Source of the DNA: Gyrodactylus bullatarudis
Lineage: Eukaryota > Platyhelminthes > Monogenea > Gyrodactylidea > Gyrodactylidae
Length of the DNA: 64,000 bases
Reading direction: 5' to 3'
NCBI GenBank assembly: GCA_012064415.1
Contig: SSNU01000047.1
Span: forward strand, 264,415 to 328,414
Every line of letters begins with the position of its first letter. Position 1 is the first letter of the stretch. Of the stretch, positions 1 to 11,994 are shown one piece after another. Made by a program: the position numbers and the translations under genes. The notes beneath the pieces were generated by a model, which saw only the letters and a list, made by a program, of their open reading frames with translations, was not told the origin of the DNA and did no database searches.

Positions 1-737
1 AGATAAATGGTAACAAAAAACAAATCTTATTTTTCATGATTACTATAATCTCTTCATTTGAATTAAACTGTTTCTAAAGCGTCTCAATCTTTCAATAAGG
101 CCTGTTCTGAAGGTTTTTGATTGGTCGAAGAAAAATTTTAACCTTGGTATATTATTTAACCTCATTCGTTCAATAATCAAATGTCTGATCACACGTTTGG
201 ACATAATGATCTGTCTTATCCAAACGAAAAAAACTATTTTATATAATTTACTTACAAGTGAACATTTTAATATGCTATAAAAATGCTAAAATTTTAGAAA
301 ATTGTGCTATTTTTTCTGAAAAATACAATTTTGTGACCGCCCTAGTTATAAGGTTACCCAACATATCGCTGAAATAATAATTCATGATATAATAGATATC
401 CAATGTAAATAATAATTTTAATTAGTATATCTACTTAGAAGTAAGCATAGTATAATTTTGTAAAATATCAAAAAAACTATTCAATATAAATTCATCTTGT
501 AAACCCATTTAGTGAATTTAAATTTCCAACACAAATAGAAAAACTGACTATTTAACAGTCGTGGAGCAATGTTAAATCTGTTGATCCTGATGCATAAAGT
601 TTCAAATTGGAGAGTTTGATCGTAGGGAAGCGATGGATATTGTCTGGATAACAAAGTTAATTTTGATCAGTTCGGTAAACATAAAAACAGTATTAACGTC
701 TGAATTTCAAAACCTATCTCGAATTTATATAAAATAC
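1..737. other. AT-rich stretch, no gene seen
   Basis: I see no coding exon, RNA gene or recognisable mobile element here. The last eight bases (730-737, TAAAATAC) are the left target-site duplication of the Merlin element that follows. Confidence 0.5.
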
Positions 738-1256
738 GGTTAAAGTTCAGTTTAGGAACGCAATTGCATTGCTCACCATGTTGAGCGAAAGTTTCGATTA
801 GAGATGGTTAGTTTTCCTTTCCTAACATACTTCAGGAACTTTCTTCAGCAAATACCATCTCAAGATTTGGGAGATCCTTACTATTATTATTGCTGTATGC
901 TTCAAGACCGATTCAGAAGAGGCTCTCATGCGAGACCTTCATATATATAAGTTCAGTCGTTGTTGATTGGAGAAATTATCAAGAAAAGAATATTGCCAGA
1001 CTCAACCATAGTATCTGATGAGTTCAAGTCATATGCCCGTCTTTCTCAAGAAGGATAAAAAAATGAAACTGTTTGCCACAAATACAGATTCGTCAACAGG
1101 TTTCCACACGAACCGAATAGAAGCGATATGGGGTGCAGCTAAGCGTGAATGTTATTCAGTTCGAAACTCTTAATAATGAATTCTAGAAGCTACTTGTTAT
1201 TAATTACAGGATTAAATCATATTTAAAAACCTGCGTTCCTAAACTGAACTTTAACC
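738..1256 (+). mobile_element. Merlin-type DNA transposon, internally deleted
   Basis: This is a 519-bp element with perfect 25-bp terminal inverted repeats (738-762 and 1232-1256, each beginning GGTTAAAGTTCAG from its outer end). It is flanked by a perfect 8-bp duplication, TAAAATAC, at 730-737 and 1257-1264. The interior keeps a piece of an IS1595/ISXO2-like transposase on the + strand: around 1000-1045 the residues TIVSDEFKSY (DDE-type second Asp region), then after a stop GFHTNRIEAIWGAAKR around 1097-1150. TIR plus 8-bp TSD plus this transposase define the Merlin superfamily. The catalytic gene is truncated and stopped, so this copy is non-autonomous. Identical TIRs and TSD suggest a recent insertion. 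Confidence 0.9.
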
Positions 1257-1814
1257 TAAAATACTCTTTTGTACGATGAACTAAAAAGTCAAACATTAAT
1301 TGTTCAATCGTCAAGTTTCTGGAATTTTGCTACACTTGGAATAGAATGTTAAATAAAAATGAATAAATAAATTCATAGGGAAAATACCCCTTTTTCAGCA
1401 TGTCTCTGGATTTCTTTTAATTACACATTTTGAGAAATGTTTAAAATCAATACTGCGTACTGAGAAAAAAGGACTATTTCAAAATTAGAAATCATCCTAT
1501 CATCAAAATGAATTTCTTGTCTGGATACGAAAAATAAATTTTCATTTTAACAAAACTAAAGCTAGTTGAAATGAAGATGATTTTGATTTGAGATTCACAA
1601 ATTGGACTTTAGGATACCGTGAGGAAAGACTTTATTAACACCTCAAGAGTCTACACGGTCAAAAACACAATAGGAAACACACGCTTTCCCAAACTAAACT
1701 ATGTAATCATCTTCAAACCAAATGGAGGTAATCTCTACAGAAGGACCCGGCTTAATCAAGCAACAGATGCTTAACCTTAGCATCAAATTTCTCAACCTAT
1801 CAAACTTAGTTCTC

Positions 1815-1925
1815 CAGGGAGTTGTTCGGCATAAATTATTTATAACGTTGTTCGCTTGCCACCTGACTGTATTGTCTTCTGGCTTGTATCGGTCAATCTA
1901 TAGAAAAAGAAAAGGAAGAAATGGT
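1815..1925 (-). repeat. Dispersed repeat R1, copy 1
   Basis: About 110 bp matches, in reverse complement, the stretches at 28501-28655 and 63690-63820 (shared core GATAGACCAATACA-like and CTATGCCGAACAG). An ORF across it is not supported as a gene. Confidence 0.6.
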
Positions 1926-4900
1926 GCAGTATTAAAAGAATTATTTTAGAAATAACTCTGATTCATCACGTGAAGGAAAATAAAAATAATTTAGATTACC
2001 TTGGTAAAAAAAAGTATGGACTCACACAATATTTAGAATTCAGGTCGTTATTGTTCTGACGTGAGATTATTCAAAATACCTAAGAAACTTAAACCAATCA
2101 GAATCTCTTCTCAATCAATTCTAACTAACGATTTCCAAGATTTATATCTGTCCTATTACCATTAATTGATTTTGAGATTGTATCTTGATTGAGGGTTGGG
2201 GTTGATAATTGAAATTATTTATAAATATTGATAGCATATATCGAGTACTTTCGATAATAATCATATGTATGGCATCTATTGAAATTTCGCCTGGGGTGTA
2301 ATCGACCCCAAATATAGGATGAAGGTTAAAACTGAAAATGGAAGAAAATAAAAAAAAATTCAACTTTTGAACATGTTTGCGATCAGATAACGAAAAACCA
2401 ATGGCAGATTCGGAAACCTCATAAAAGTTTGATCTAGTCACCTTGTCCAAAAAAACATGAAAAGATTTTCACAAAATTTGGAATCAGTGCAAAGATTTAC
2501 ACCAGAACCAGATCACTTCCCATTTAACTTTTGAATTTTTATGGCCTCCTGTGTTATCATTTTGATTATACGATGGTTCAATTGGAATTCTATTTGAGAG
2601 GACTTTGTATTGGAATGATTTAGAGTCAGACCCAGATGTGATAGAGAGGTTTTGATATGATCCATTTTGCTTCGTTGATTACATCATTTTCTTTTTGAAG
2701 AGGAAGAATAATTTTAATATTATCTGTGTATTTGGTGTATCTAATAGAATCAGAATTGGTAGGTTTTACTTGAAGATCAGGTCAAAAAGGTGGCTGGGCC
2801 AATGACTGATCTTTGAGGAAAACCTTATGTTATTTTTATCTAAGACAAAAATAATAATATCCCTTGCTGTTCGGAACACATTAAATACATTCCTACAAAA
2901 ATACTTTAGACTAATGAAAACTATGATTGCTTTAAGAAAAAATATCCAATTAAAATCGATCTATAGGCTCTGGTTTAATTGGTGCTAAGGGTTTGGAATC
3001 CAAATCCACCCATCATTAAATGTGAATTAATTAAAATTTGATTTGCCAAATGAATCTGCGCAAGATAGATGATAAGATAATAAACTGTGAATCTCGAAAT
3101 TCCTATCAGAATTGTACATAATCTTTATCTCTCTTTGATCAATAATGTAATTGAAAAAAATTTGCTCAAACTTGAAAAGATTTCTTACCGAAAGGATGTA
3201 GAAAGAAGAAATACAGCATGAAGGATCAGATATTTTATAACTCAATGATTTATTACTGCGATTCTCTCTATTTGAGGAAGAAAAAAATTAGTCGCTACTA
3301 AACTGGATTCATGAGCAATTGAGATGGGAATTTTGAATTGTATCATTTCAAAATAAATTGCAATGAATTTATAGAGAATTCTATTCGACCCATTTTCGGT
3401 TGATTAAAAACTTTTAATAATTCTATTTATCAGCGTAATACATATTTTTACAATTTTCTCGACTATTTGCTCATTCGATAAAGAATTAAATTTTGAGAAA
3501 AAAATCCTCTTGAATTAAATATTTTAAACTTTGTTCTGGTATACAAAATCTCTGAAAACTACAATTTTTAAATACGCGCCAACAAATTTTGAATGAATTT
3601 TACTACGATAATTGATAAAATTCACGTTTTTGAGCAATCTTTATGACTTTTCGGATGGGTAGTTATTTCGCTACATATCCTCATCAATTTCTGAAAATTT
3701 TAATGCGTTTTAAAGAATTTTTGGAAAAAAGGGATTAATGGGTATAAGAGAGATAAAGTTTTTGAATTTAATTTATAAAAATCTTCTTTCTGTATAAAAG
3801 CATCCAAATTGGCCCGAAAAGTTGAAAAAATACTTTACTACTAATACTACTATTTATACATTGATACTTTTTTTAGCTTGCATTTTATTATTTTCTTTGG
3901 CTATTTCTTTCATCATATTTAAATTATTATCTTGAATGAATCCTTAACCTAAATCATTTTTAAAGTATTGCAATAGCCTTGCCTTGAGCAGTTGTAATAA
4001 GAACGAGTAAGTGTCATTTTCTACCAATGCATGTGAATTTGAATTTTCTCTAAATACATATTCTGAATTGTTTCTCTCATAAGGGCATTGTAAACTGTGA
4101 CAAATAAAATGATAAATAGATTGTATATTTCTTCAATCACATTGAAACTTTAACAATACCATAATAGAAATCTATAGTAAGGTATAGGTGTAGAATATGT
4201 ATATTTTTATGAATTACGTATAAAAAGCAAAAGTTTCGATTTAAATGTTCAAAGTGAATGTTCTATTCATAGAACCCATTAGAACCGTAAGCACAAGACA
4301 TTTCTAAAGTGGAAGATTTACTACTTTTTTTACTAGAGATGATACCTTGAATTTCAAATTACACATTCCTATGATGTAGCTTTTCAATGTAAATTCTTTC
4401 TTTTTTACAGTCAAATTCAACTGATCTGAGAGAGATGAAAGAAATTTGGACATTTTCTTATTCACTTGCCCATATTCAGATTTCCTCTTTTCACTGCACG
4501 AAAACAAGAAGATACATTGATTCATTTTGAAAATCTCGTCTCCGAGAAAATTACACAGAATATACATATATATAGACAAGACAATTACGTATGGCAGTGT
4601 ATTTCGTAAAAACTTTACTCTCCATTCCTCTTTTGCTACCATGCCTCAAATGCCTAGAAAAAAAACTTATAAATAAATAATGCTAGTCGCAACTGGACTA
4701 GAACAGTTTGTATTTCAGCAGTGAAAAGTGTATTACGTAAAAAAGTAGACGAACAAGCCAAAACAACACGCAAGCTTTCTTTCCCTTGAAAAAAATGTTA
4801 ACAATTTCAATCTGAATTTAGACAGGAATTTTTCTAAATTTTCAAAGAATGATTTCCATGCCTATTTTCACAGAGCCTAAATTGAGACAAATCCTGACTT

Positions 4901-5066
4901 GAGAAAATATAAGAGTTTTCAAACAGAATCATCTACAAAGTAGATTCTACGTTAGTCCTCTCATGTCAGCTAGGCCTGTTCATATGTTCTCGATACGATA
5001 TATCGATAAATATCTCGATATCTGCTCGATAAATATTGATAGAATATATCTAGTACTTTTGATAAT
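1926..5066. other. AT-rich intergenic stretch without a supported gene
   Basis: Several short ORFs occur here (e.g. 2142-2450 and 4304-4642 on -) but they show no family features and their codon use follows the AT-rich background. A ~40-bp stretch at 2215-2256 resembles 5028-5064, just left of repeat C, so part of this region is also repeat-derived. Confidence 0.45.
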
Positions 5067-5296
5067 ACAGGTGAGAACCGTATTTGGGGAGTGTAAAACT
5101 ACACCTCCATTCATTTGTGTGTTTTCACAGTTTTTCAATAAATAAATAACTTGTCATTGTAGTTTGAAGTAGGTCTATTAGGATCCTGGTATAAATTTTT
5201 GTCTAAAATTTTCAAAAAGTTGAGATTTTCAGATCAATCGATAGAGAATTAAATTCTGATCTGAATGGTATCGTATATTGTGGAGGGGGTTGATTT
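5067..5296 (+). repeat. Dispersed repeat C, copy 1
   Basis: About 230 bp starting ACAGGTGAGAACCGTATTTG, nearly identical to 12718-12947. Differences are a few substitutions and two short indels. It has no coding capacity; the class is unknown. Confidence 0.8.
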
Positions 5297-5638
5297 TTTA
5301 TAAGCTTTAAATCTGATTAAAGTTGGCCCAAACTATTTTTCATGAATGTCGGTTTTAGTGTCAAATGAAAGAGGATAATTACAGGTGACTAATACATTTC
5401 TAAATATAATTACAGTAGTGCCTCCGTAATGGATGTGGAAAATTAACCCCCTTCATCTCTACCCCATTAAAAAAAATATTCTCAACCTTACTTGAAAGTA
5501 TGCTCATTAGTTTATTTCGACCCAAAATAAAAAATTTGTTGATTTTTACACCAAAGATCTCGATTAATAGATCAAAACTATACCAATTTCTTACTAATTC
5601 TGAGTTCAAATAAGCCTATAATTGATAATTAAATTCTT

Positions 5639-5740
5639 AGATTGATTTGAGGAATATTTCTCCCAAAACATTTTTTTCAACTTTGATGAAAAATTCACAA
5701 GGTGTGAAAAGGGCCTGTTCTGCCTCCAAAGCAAACAAAT
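5639..5740 (+). repeat. 102-bp direct repeat, first unit
   Basis: Nearly identical (a few mismatches) to 5972-6073 in the same orientation. It contains CACAAGGTGTGAAAAGGGCC. Confidence 0.85.
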
Positions 5741-5971
5741 GAATCATTCTTTATACAGTTATATTCATAGTATTATGGTTAGGAATCTGATTTAGACTCC
5801 AAATTTTCGATGTTTTGAAACAATTTTTGATAACATTGCAATCAACCTCTTCAAATGCTTTTTGAATCATTCGATATCCATCAGCAACATCAGGAGTGAC
5901 ATATCTTCTTTGCATTTTTCTTCTAAAATTAGATTTAAAACTCCAGATTATTCCAGAATAAAAAATTGATC

Positions 5972-6073
5972 AGATTGATATGAGGAATATTTCTCCCAAA
6001 ACCTTTTTTTCAACTTTGATGAAAAATTCACAAGGTGTGAAAAGGGCCTGTTCTGCCTCCAAAGCAAATAAAT
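5972..6073 (+). repeat. 102-bp direct repeat, second unit
   Basis: Second unit of the direct repeat, 333 bp downstream of the first. The sequence between the two shows no gene. Confidence 0.85.
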
Positions 6074-6920
6074 CACACATTTTAACGATTTGTTTTTCTT
6101 GATTTGTTTTCGCAAGATTTTGTGTATGAGAATGTTCCGTGAACATTGCTCCTCCCCCGAAGAATATAAAATAAATATAAACCCTGAAATGGAAAAACTA
6201 TAGTGTCCCCCTTACCATGTAAAAGATTGTGACATGTTGATTTAGTCTATAATTATATAATTATGATTTCATGAGTAGCATTTAGTCATACGTCTTCTAT
6301 GTATGGAAACTTGGCTCCTAATTACACTTGTATGACTAATTAAAAATAAAATTACGAATTTCATCTCAAGTAATTTTTGTGTCTAACTTATTTGAGCTGA
6401 TTTTTGATGAAACTTTAAGAACTCATAACTTTTTTATCAAACAAAATAGAAATTTAATTTTTTCAGAAAACTAAAGCAAAAGTCAAACCTAATCTATAAA
6501 TATATTTTTTGTAAAAGTCCTGATTGGATAATTATATCATGAATTTCATCGATGGGTGTGAGAGTTTTATCAAAACAAAACAGTCAGGTACAACTATAAA
6601 CTCTTAAGCCATCTCAAGACAAAGCATATAAACGAATAAGAGGCTTGCAGAAAAATTATCGATGAAAATAAAGTCACTAAACTCGACAAATCTATGACAG
6701 CGATAAGAAATGTCACTTGAGAATGATTTTGAGCTGTAACGCTTCATTTTCTATGGTTTATAATGAAGAATTCCAAGTTTTCACTATAAAAGTAGACAAG
6801 CATGTGCTCAAAGACTTGGGGTATACTTCTATTTCCTTAAGCATAAAATAGTAAGAAATTTGCCTGAATAATATTCAGAACCTTTATCTCGATAATGGCT
6901 TAACTGGCGTCCAATCAGCC
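6074..6920. other. No supported feature
   Basis: AT-rich sequence with stops in all frames. The part from about 6720 may be the worn 5' continuation of the hAT-like relic that follows, but I could not follow a reading frame. Confidence 0.4.
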
Positions 6921-7083
6921 TCATTTACGATGGATTCATGGTCGCACAAACATACATTATGCCAATAGAAAGTTTTTACTCTCATTGAAGCATGTAACGG
7001 GTTCAGAAACTGCTTCAAATGTTAACCAGCATGTTGAAGAGATTTTTAAAAAGTATTCAGCCCTTTCTCAGATCAGATTTTAA
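6921..7083 (+). pseudogene. hAT-like transposase relic
   Basis: Reading frames on + give SFTMDSWSHKHT (compare the hAT motif around the first catalytic Asp, T-x-D-x-W). After a frame change they give KHVTGSETASNVNQHVEEIF, which resembles the H-T-x-x-N-I block that follows it in hAT transposases. It has a stop and a frameshift and is only about 55 codons long. This is weak similarity judged by eye; a ZBED-type gene fragment is an alternative. Confidence 0.35.
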
Positions 7084-9170
7084 ATTTGCATCAAGGCAGC
7101 TTAATGGTTAAGGCTGTTAAAGATTTGAATATTTTCGACATTTTTGAAGAGTAAACTTGAATTGTGTAGCTCATTGACTGAATGTTGTATTGCCAAGAAT
7201 CTATAGTGGAGTTTTCGAAAAAAATTAAAAATCAATCGAGAGAATTGAAAGAAATTATTTTGAGAACTAAATAAATTAAAGTTCAGTTCAAAGTAATGTC
7301 TGATATGAAAAATATTTTTCTGGAAATTTTTGGCAGTTGACACGCAATTTTTGGATTCAAAGCAACGTTTCAAAGGTTCATGCAACCGAATGGGTTTTTA
7401 TCAATTTTTATTTTTCATCTAACAAAAATATTTTCAAAAAAACTTAGAATACGCCTATTTTTGGTTAATTACGGTTTTTGTTGTTTTTTTCTAGGATAAG
7501 GATTTTGCATTCTGATAGAAATCGAAATTTAGGAGTAAAAAGCATCATTCTGCAATACTTGATCACAAAAGATTCTCAATATTCAGGGAAGGACTGAAAT
7601 AAAAAAAATGAAATCATACGATTTCACTGAATTCATGGTCTAGGACTATGAGATATACTCAGAGAAATGTATAGTTTTTCAGAATTTAATGTTGGGAACT
7701 TCAGATGGTTTAGGCTTGTGGGCCAACCTTTCAGCAAGAATAGGTTATACCATTCATCATGGACAATAAACCCAGAAGGAATATTGTATTGTTCCAATTC
7801 TTTCTTGGATTTGGTTTTATTTTTGATAAGTGAAAATCTTGAAATCAAATCGATCTTTGGCAATTTCATGAAAAATTGATCTAAAACTTATTAAAAGTCC
7901 TTATTTTTCATTCACTGTTTTTATTTACAGTGCTAGTAAATTATCAAACACTCTCAGCGATCAGTCTTAAAATTCCCAATTATTCTCAGACTCGTAAGTA
8001 GTACCTCATTATTTAGCTAATCCATTAAATTGCACGAAAGACTTCCGATTTTATCCAGAAATAACGAATCAAACTAGCTTATCTAGCTATGAAATTTTTC
8101 TTAGTCTGTTGAAAAAACCAACATAATATTCGAATTTAATCTCTTGAATTTGTGATGTCATTTATATTATTTATCCTATTGATCCTTTCACATCTTGAAA
8201 TCAACAAATATTTTGCCTTCAATGTTTAGAATATCAAAAAATCGCGCCAGCTCGAAATTTTTCCAATAATCTTCTGAATCTGCTACCAAAAGATCTTCAG
8301 AAAATTTTGATGAAATATATGAGATTCTTGTGAAGATCATGAATTCCCTAATTTATCGAAAATAGGTGTAGCTTCAGCATTTCAATCGAAAGCTTTGGTA
8401 CCAATTCATTTCTCAACTTTTTTCCAAAGAAGATCAGTTTATTTTAGAATAAAATTTCCAGGTTTAAATATCAAATGAAAAATAAGAAAAGTCATTTTTA
8501 ATGCCATCTAAAAAACATTCATATTCATCCAATGCGTTCATTTGAAAATCAGCTGGACGTACTTTAAAATTTGAAGATATTGTCAAATTATACATACGTT
8601 TCTCAGTGAGTATTATATTTGTTCTGTTCTTAATTTCTCCTTAGGGAAATTGAATGAGAAATCTAATTTTGAAATAATCAATTCCTATTTAAATGTGTGT
8701 ACAAGTCGCTAGAATTATATATACATTGATATAATATATATTGTGTCTACGCATTGTATTTAAATGTTCCTCTTGATAATTTGATGAATTTTATGTCACG
8801 GAAGTTATCACAGTCCTATTTTTTCATAGCATGTGGTTTATACCGATATCAGGAATTGATTTTTAAGTAAAAATAATCCCCAGATTCTCACTCAAATTGG
8901 TCCGAATTACAAAACAAAAAGAATATGGTTTTCACAAATCGTGTCTGCTTTATGTTATAGTTACAAAATAAATCCTAATGATCAGAATTTATTTGTCTTT
9001 CTATTGAGGCCCTTTTCAGCTAGGTATTTTGTGAAGTTAGATGCACAAGGTCTTAAATTTGTTCCTATATATCGAAATATGACTTATTACAATAATACTT
9101 TTAAGTAAAAAAGGTGTTAAACGACTTTTGAAAGAAGGGTTTTTGTAGAATTTTTTATTTTCAAATAAAA
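7084..9170. other. No supported gene; two overlapping antisense ORFs
   Basis: The 78-codon ORF on - (7633-7869) and the 70-codon ORF on + (7667-7879) overlap almost completely, so at most one is real. The minus one has more balanced composition, but neither shows a family motif. The rest is AT-rich with no exon, RNA or repeat I can support. Confidence 0.3.
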
Positions 9171-9641
9171 TCAATTGGGCCATGGTAGTTCCAAATTGTG
9201 TGTGTAATTCTTTTGGATGCACAGATTTGGATCCTCCCCCATTATGTAAAACTTTTCCCTAATTTTGAGGTCTGTAAGTTTATTGCTTGGGTCCTTATAT
9301 ATGATTTTAAAATTGCTTTCATTTGCCTCGCATCCGCACCTATTAATGTGTTTCTTGATTGATGAGCTATTCTTGTTTAAATACTCATTGATCCTAATAG
9401 CTAATCTTCTTTGTGTTCGGCCTATATACCTAGCTCCACATGAGGCTTCAAAGCAGTAGATGATATTAGATTGTTCAGTTTCTTTGAGTTTGTCTTTAAG
9501 ATGGAATTTGAATAAACTTGTGGTTTTGAATACAACCTTCAATTGTATATCATTGTAATGTTCATTTACAAGATTATTCAACTTTCTTCTTAGATCATAA
9601 CTGAAACTATCTCCTTTGAAATTTAATTTAATAAAGATAGG
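9171..9641 (-). pseudogene. Penelope-like element, C-terminal GIY-YIG endonuclease region
   Basis: The 136-codon ORF on the minus strand has the arrangement of the Penelope-like retroelement C terminus: a linker, then IIYCFEASCGARYIGRTQRR, which is the GIY-YIG core of these endonucleases (Y-x-C, then A-R-Y-I-G-x-T), then an arginine-rich helix and a downstream Glu (LKIREKFYI). Upstream codons can be followed to about 9641 (residues PIFIK) before an in-frame stop. The reverse transcriptase is missing here, so this is a 5'-truncated, inactive copy. Penelope-like elements use this nuclease for target-primed insertion. Confidence 0.8.
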
Positions 9642-10050
9642 TTATAAGAGTTTCGTAATGAAGAATTAGGAAATCTGAGATAAGAATAGAGAAATAAATC
9701 TTTGATAAATTAGAAGAGCGATATGAGTACAGATTTTAATTGGCAAATCTTCCATTTAAATAAATGAAAGTTTTTTTTCTAGTCTCGAGTTTTATGATAG
9801 ATCGGATATCTTATTTACTCCTTATTTTTCTCCTATTCCAGACTAAACTTTTTATTGTTGTGGAAATTAATTGATAATTCTTTTCTTCTTTCTCATTTTT
9901 ATTCTATCAATGATACTGGCTCAGTATTACTATTGAATGGTTTAAGCTAGATGATATGAAGCTTATGAAGTTTTTGAATATTAATAAAAATTACCATCAA
10001 GAGTTTGATAACAGTGGCATATTTCTGAAATCCAGATTCGTTGTAATTTC
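9642..10050. other. No supported feature
   Basis: AT-rich; no ORF, repeat or RNA recognised. It may contain the degraded upstream part of the Penelope-like element. Confidence 0.4.
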
Positions 10051-10340
10051 AAGATATGAAGTTGAGAATCTATTCTTTATCAAGAACTCGAATACCATAA
10101 AGATATCCCAGATTATTTAGCTTACTTTTTTTGAATGGAAAAAATGAAAAATTAGAACATTTTTCAAATTTAAATTTGGCGCCTAATTTCCATTTTTTCA
10201 AACTTGATTTTGTTGATTTGAAAGTCGCAGAGTGGCCAAAGAATATTTTTCTCTGCAAGAAATTGACAAGAAAAAAATTGGAAATTTTATCCAATGATTC
10301 ATCTCCTCATAGTTTGGGAGTTTAATTTCGATTTCTTCGT
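10051..10340 (+). repeat. Foldback family B, degraded copy
   Basis: Begins GATATGAAGTTGAGAATC, the family B terminus. It carries the internal B landmark ATTTGGCGCC followed by the TTGTTGATTTGAAAGT block also seen at 56.5 kb. Confidence 0.6.
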
Positions 10341-11347
10341 CATTTTCTCAACTTGAAATCAATGACATTTCGTTGATCAAAGATCTATCGTAAATGGGTT
10401 GGGTTATCAAAAGTTGATAACAATTACAGATTCCCTTGTCTTATTGGGATCCTAAGAGACTAATTAGTAGTTACAGTCAGTATTATGGTTTGTCGATCAA
10501 TTTTTATCACGTATTTTGCTGCCCTCAAAATAAATTAGGTCTTAGCACTCATCAGTAGACAAATTATACCACGAGTTTCGTTAAATTTCAAATGTGAATA
10601 CATTGTTGTAATACAACAAATACAAATCGATAGATCTTATTTTTCTCTATTTAAAATAGGCTTGTCAATCTTTACCAACAAAACAAACAATAACTTTATT
10701 CTATCTGTCAACAGGTTTGAAAGATTTATTAATCAAGCTTCTAGAATCTAGAATGTTGAAAGCAGTTTTTAGATACTCTCAGATCATTCCATACTTCTCT
10801 ACTATGCTCGAAAGCGATTGCCAGGGTAATTTCCTCAGTCAGACTATAGTCAAGGGAAATTTGTCTTTAAACGATTCGATTATTCCTCGATCAAAAAAAA
10901 TTCTGATATTTTCTTACACTCGAACACCATCTTACCGACTAAAGTTATCTAGGACCAACAAAAGATCCAAACCCCGTTTAACCATTTTGACTGGAAATAC
11001 TAATAGGAAAAAACAGTAAAACATAACTTTAGATTTTTGTAAATTTTTCTCTAAAATTCTTTTTTGAATTATTGTTTAGGTCCAAATATTATTCATGGAG
11101 ATTAAAAATTTTTCGATTGTAAAAGTTTCGAGTTTCAAACATTGAAAGTTTTTGGGTTAGATAACTCTATGAAGTTTTTGAAGCGAATTTCAACCAGAAT
11201 TGAATTTAATTTATCAAGTCAAAAACGATGCTTGACTATGTAGTGGACTCGGAAAATATCGAATCTATGGTCAATTATATATATAAGTATATATGACCAG
11301 TTTTTGTTCAAATTTTTATTCTCACCATTAATTATAATTATTTAAAA
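10341..11347. other. No supported gene; one 100-codon ORF
   Basis: An ORF at 10717-11019 (+) encodes a basic 100-residue peptide. I recognise no family and found no splice evidence. The remainder is AT-rich. Confidence 0.3.
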
Positions 11348-11496
11348 AACCCGGACGTACTCATATCTGATCTAGATAAAGGTTCAGGAATTGCCATAAT
11401 CAACTCGGAAGAATACTACCGAAAGGGGAGACTCCTGGTCAGTGATTCCAGGATGTTCAGGCAACTTGATAGAGCTGAAGCCGAAAAAAGATCTAA
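11348..11496 (+). pseudogene. Penelope-like reverse transcriptase N-terminal fragment
   Basis: Translation gives NPDVLISDLDKGSGIAIINS followed by EEYYRK, LLVSD and RMFRQLD. This is the conserved start of Penelope-like RTs (D-K-G-x-x-x-V/I-x-x-x-x-x-Y, then a Leu-x-D block). Only about 50 codons remain before the sequence passes directly into the non-coding terminal repeat that carries the CTGANGAG motif. The deletion of the rest of the ORF makes this a relic, but it ties that motif to Penelope-like elements. Confidence 0.6.
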
Positions 11497-11775
11497 CAGA
11501 ACAAACTCAACTCCAATTGGTCAACTCCTAATGAATAAATGCTATTGGCTAATCCTTAATGTTCCCAACCTTATTTTATGTATAAATATATATCGAAAGT
11601 CGGTGTTTGGTCTGAAGAGAACCGACGAAAATAAAGCTTTATTCACCAAAACAAATCTCTCGGTCGTTCTCAGCTCCAGCATGACTCCAGGTCAGCAATC
11701 CGAAAATATCTTTGAGGAAATCAGGCAACTTATGTCTTCAAATTATCTAAGAATAAACTTGACTTTCACATGATT
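11497..11775 (+). repeat. Penelope-associated terminal repeat, copy 1
   Basis: Contains CAATTGGTCAACTC and GCTATTGGCTAATCC, which recur in the arms of the 17.6-kb palindrome. It then has the structured motif (11581-11640) and a tail with CCAGCATGACTCCAGGTCAG that recurs at 17465 and, in part, at 17803. Confidence 0.65.
11581..11640 (+). other. Structured CTGANGAG...GAAA motif, copy 1
   Basis: GTCGGT at 11599 pairs with ACCGAC at 11621, enclosing CTGAAGAG; GAAA follows immediately and then ATAAAGCTTTAT. The boxes match the hammerhead ribozyme core (CUGANGA, GAAA), but the usual stem II cannot form between them. Confidence 0.55.
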
Positions 11776-11994
11776 GTAATGGGTTTCATAAAATCCAATT
11801 TACCATATTCCTGGTCTGATTGTGAACTTTGAAACGAGTTTTGATCACTCCCTCATTTTGTAATCTGCAAAATTTTTCAATAAAAAATTCAAATAACTAG
11901 TATTTCTTTTAAAGATTCCTCTTCTAACAGTATTACAGTACTTAATAATTATTAAGCATTGTAATCGAGATTTAAACTCATATTGATCAAAAGG

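Noticed and set aside
4304..4642. 112-codon ORF on -
   Set aside because: Lys/Leu/Phe-rich composition typical of AT-rich noise, no splice context or family motif.
11599..11630. Calling the CTGANGAG motif a functional hammerhead ribozyme
   Set aside because: The boxes are present but the 8 bases between them cannot form stem II; the supported stem encloses the first box instead. Kept only as hammerhead-like.
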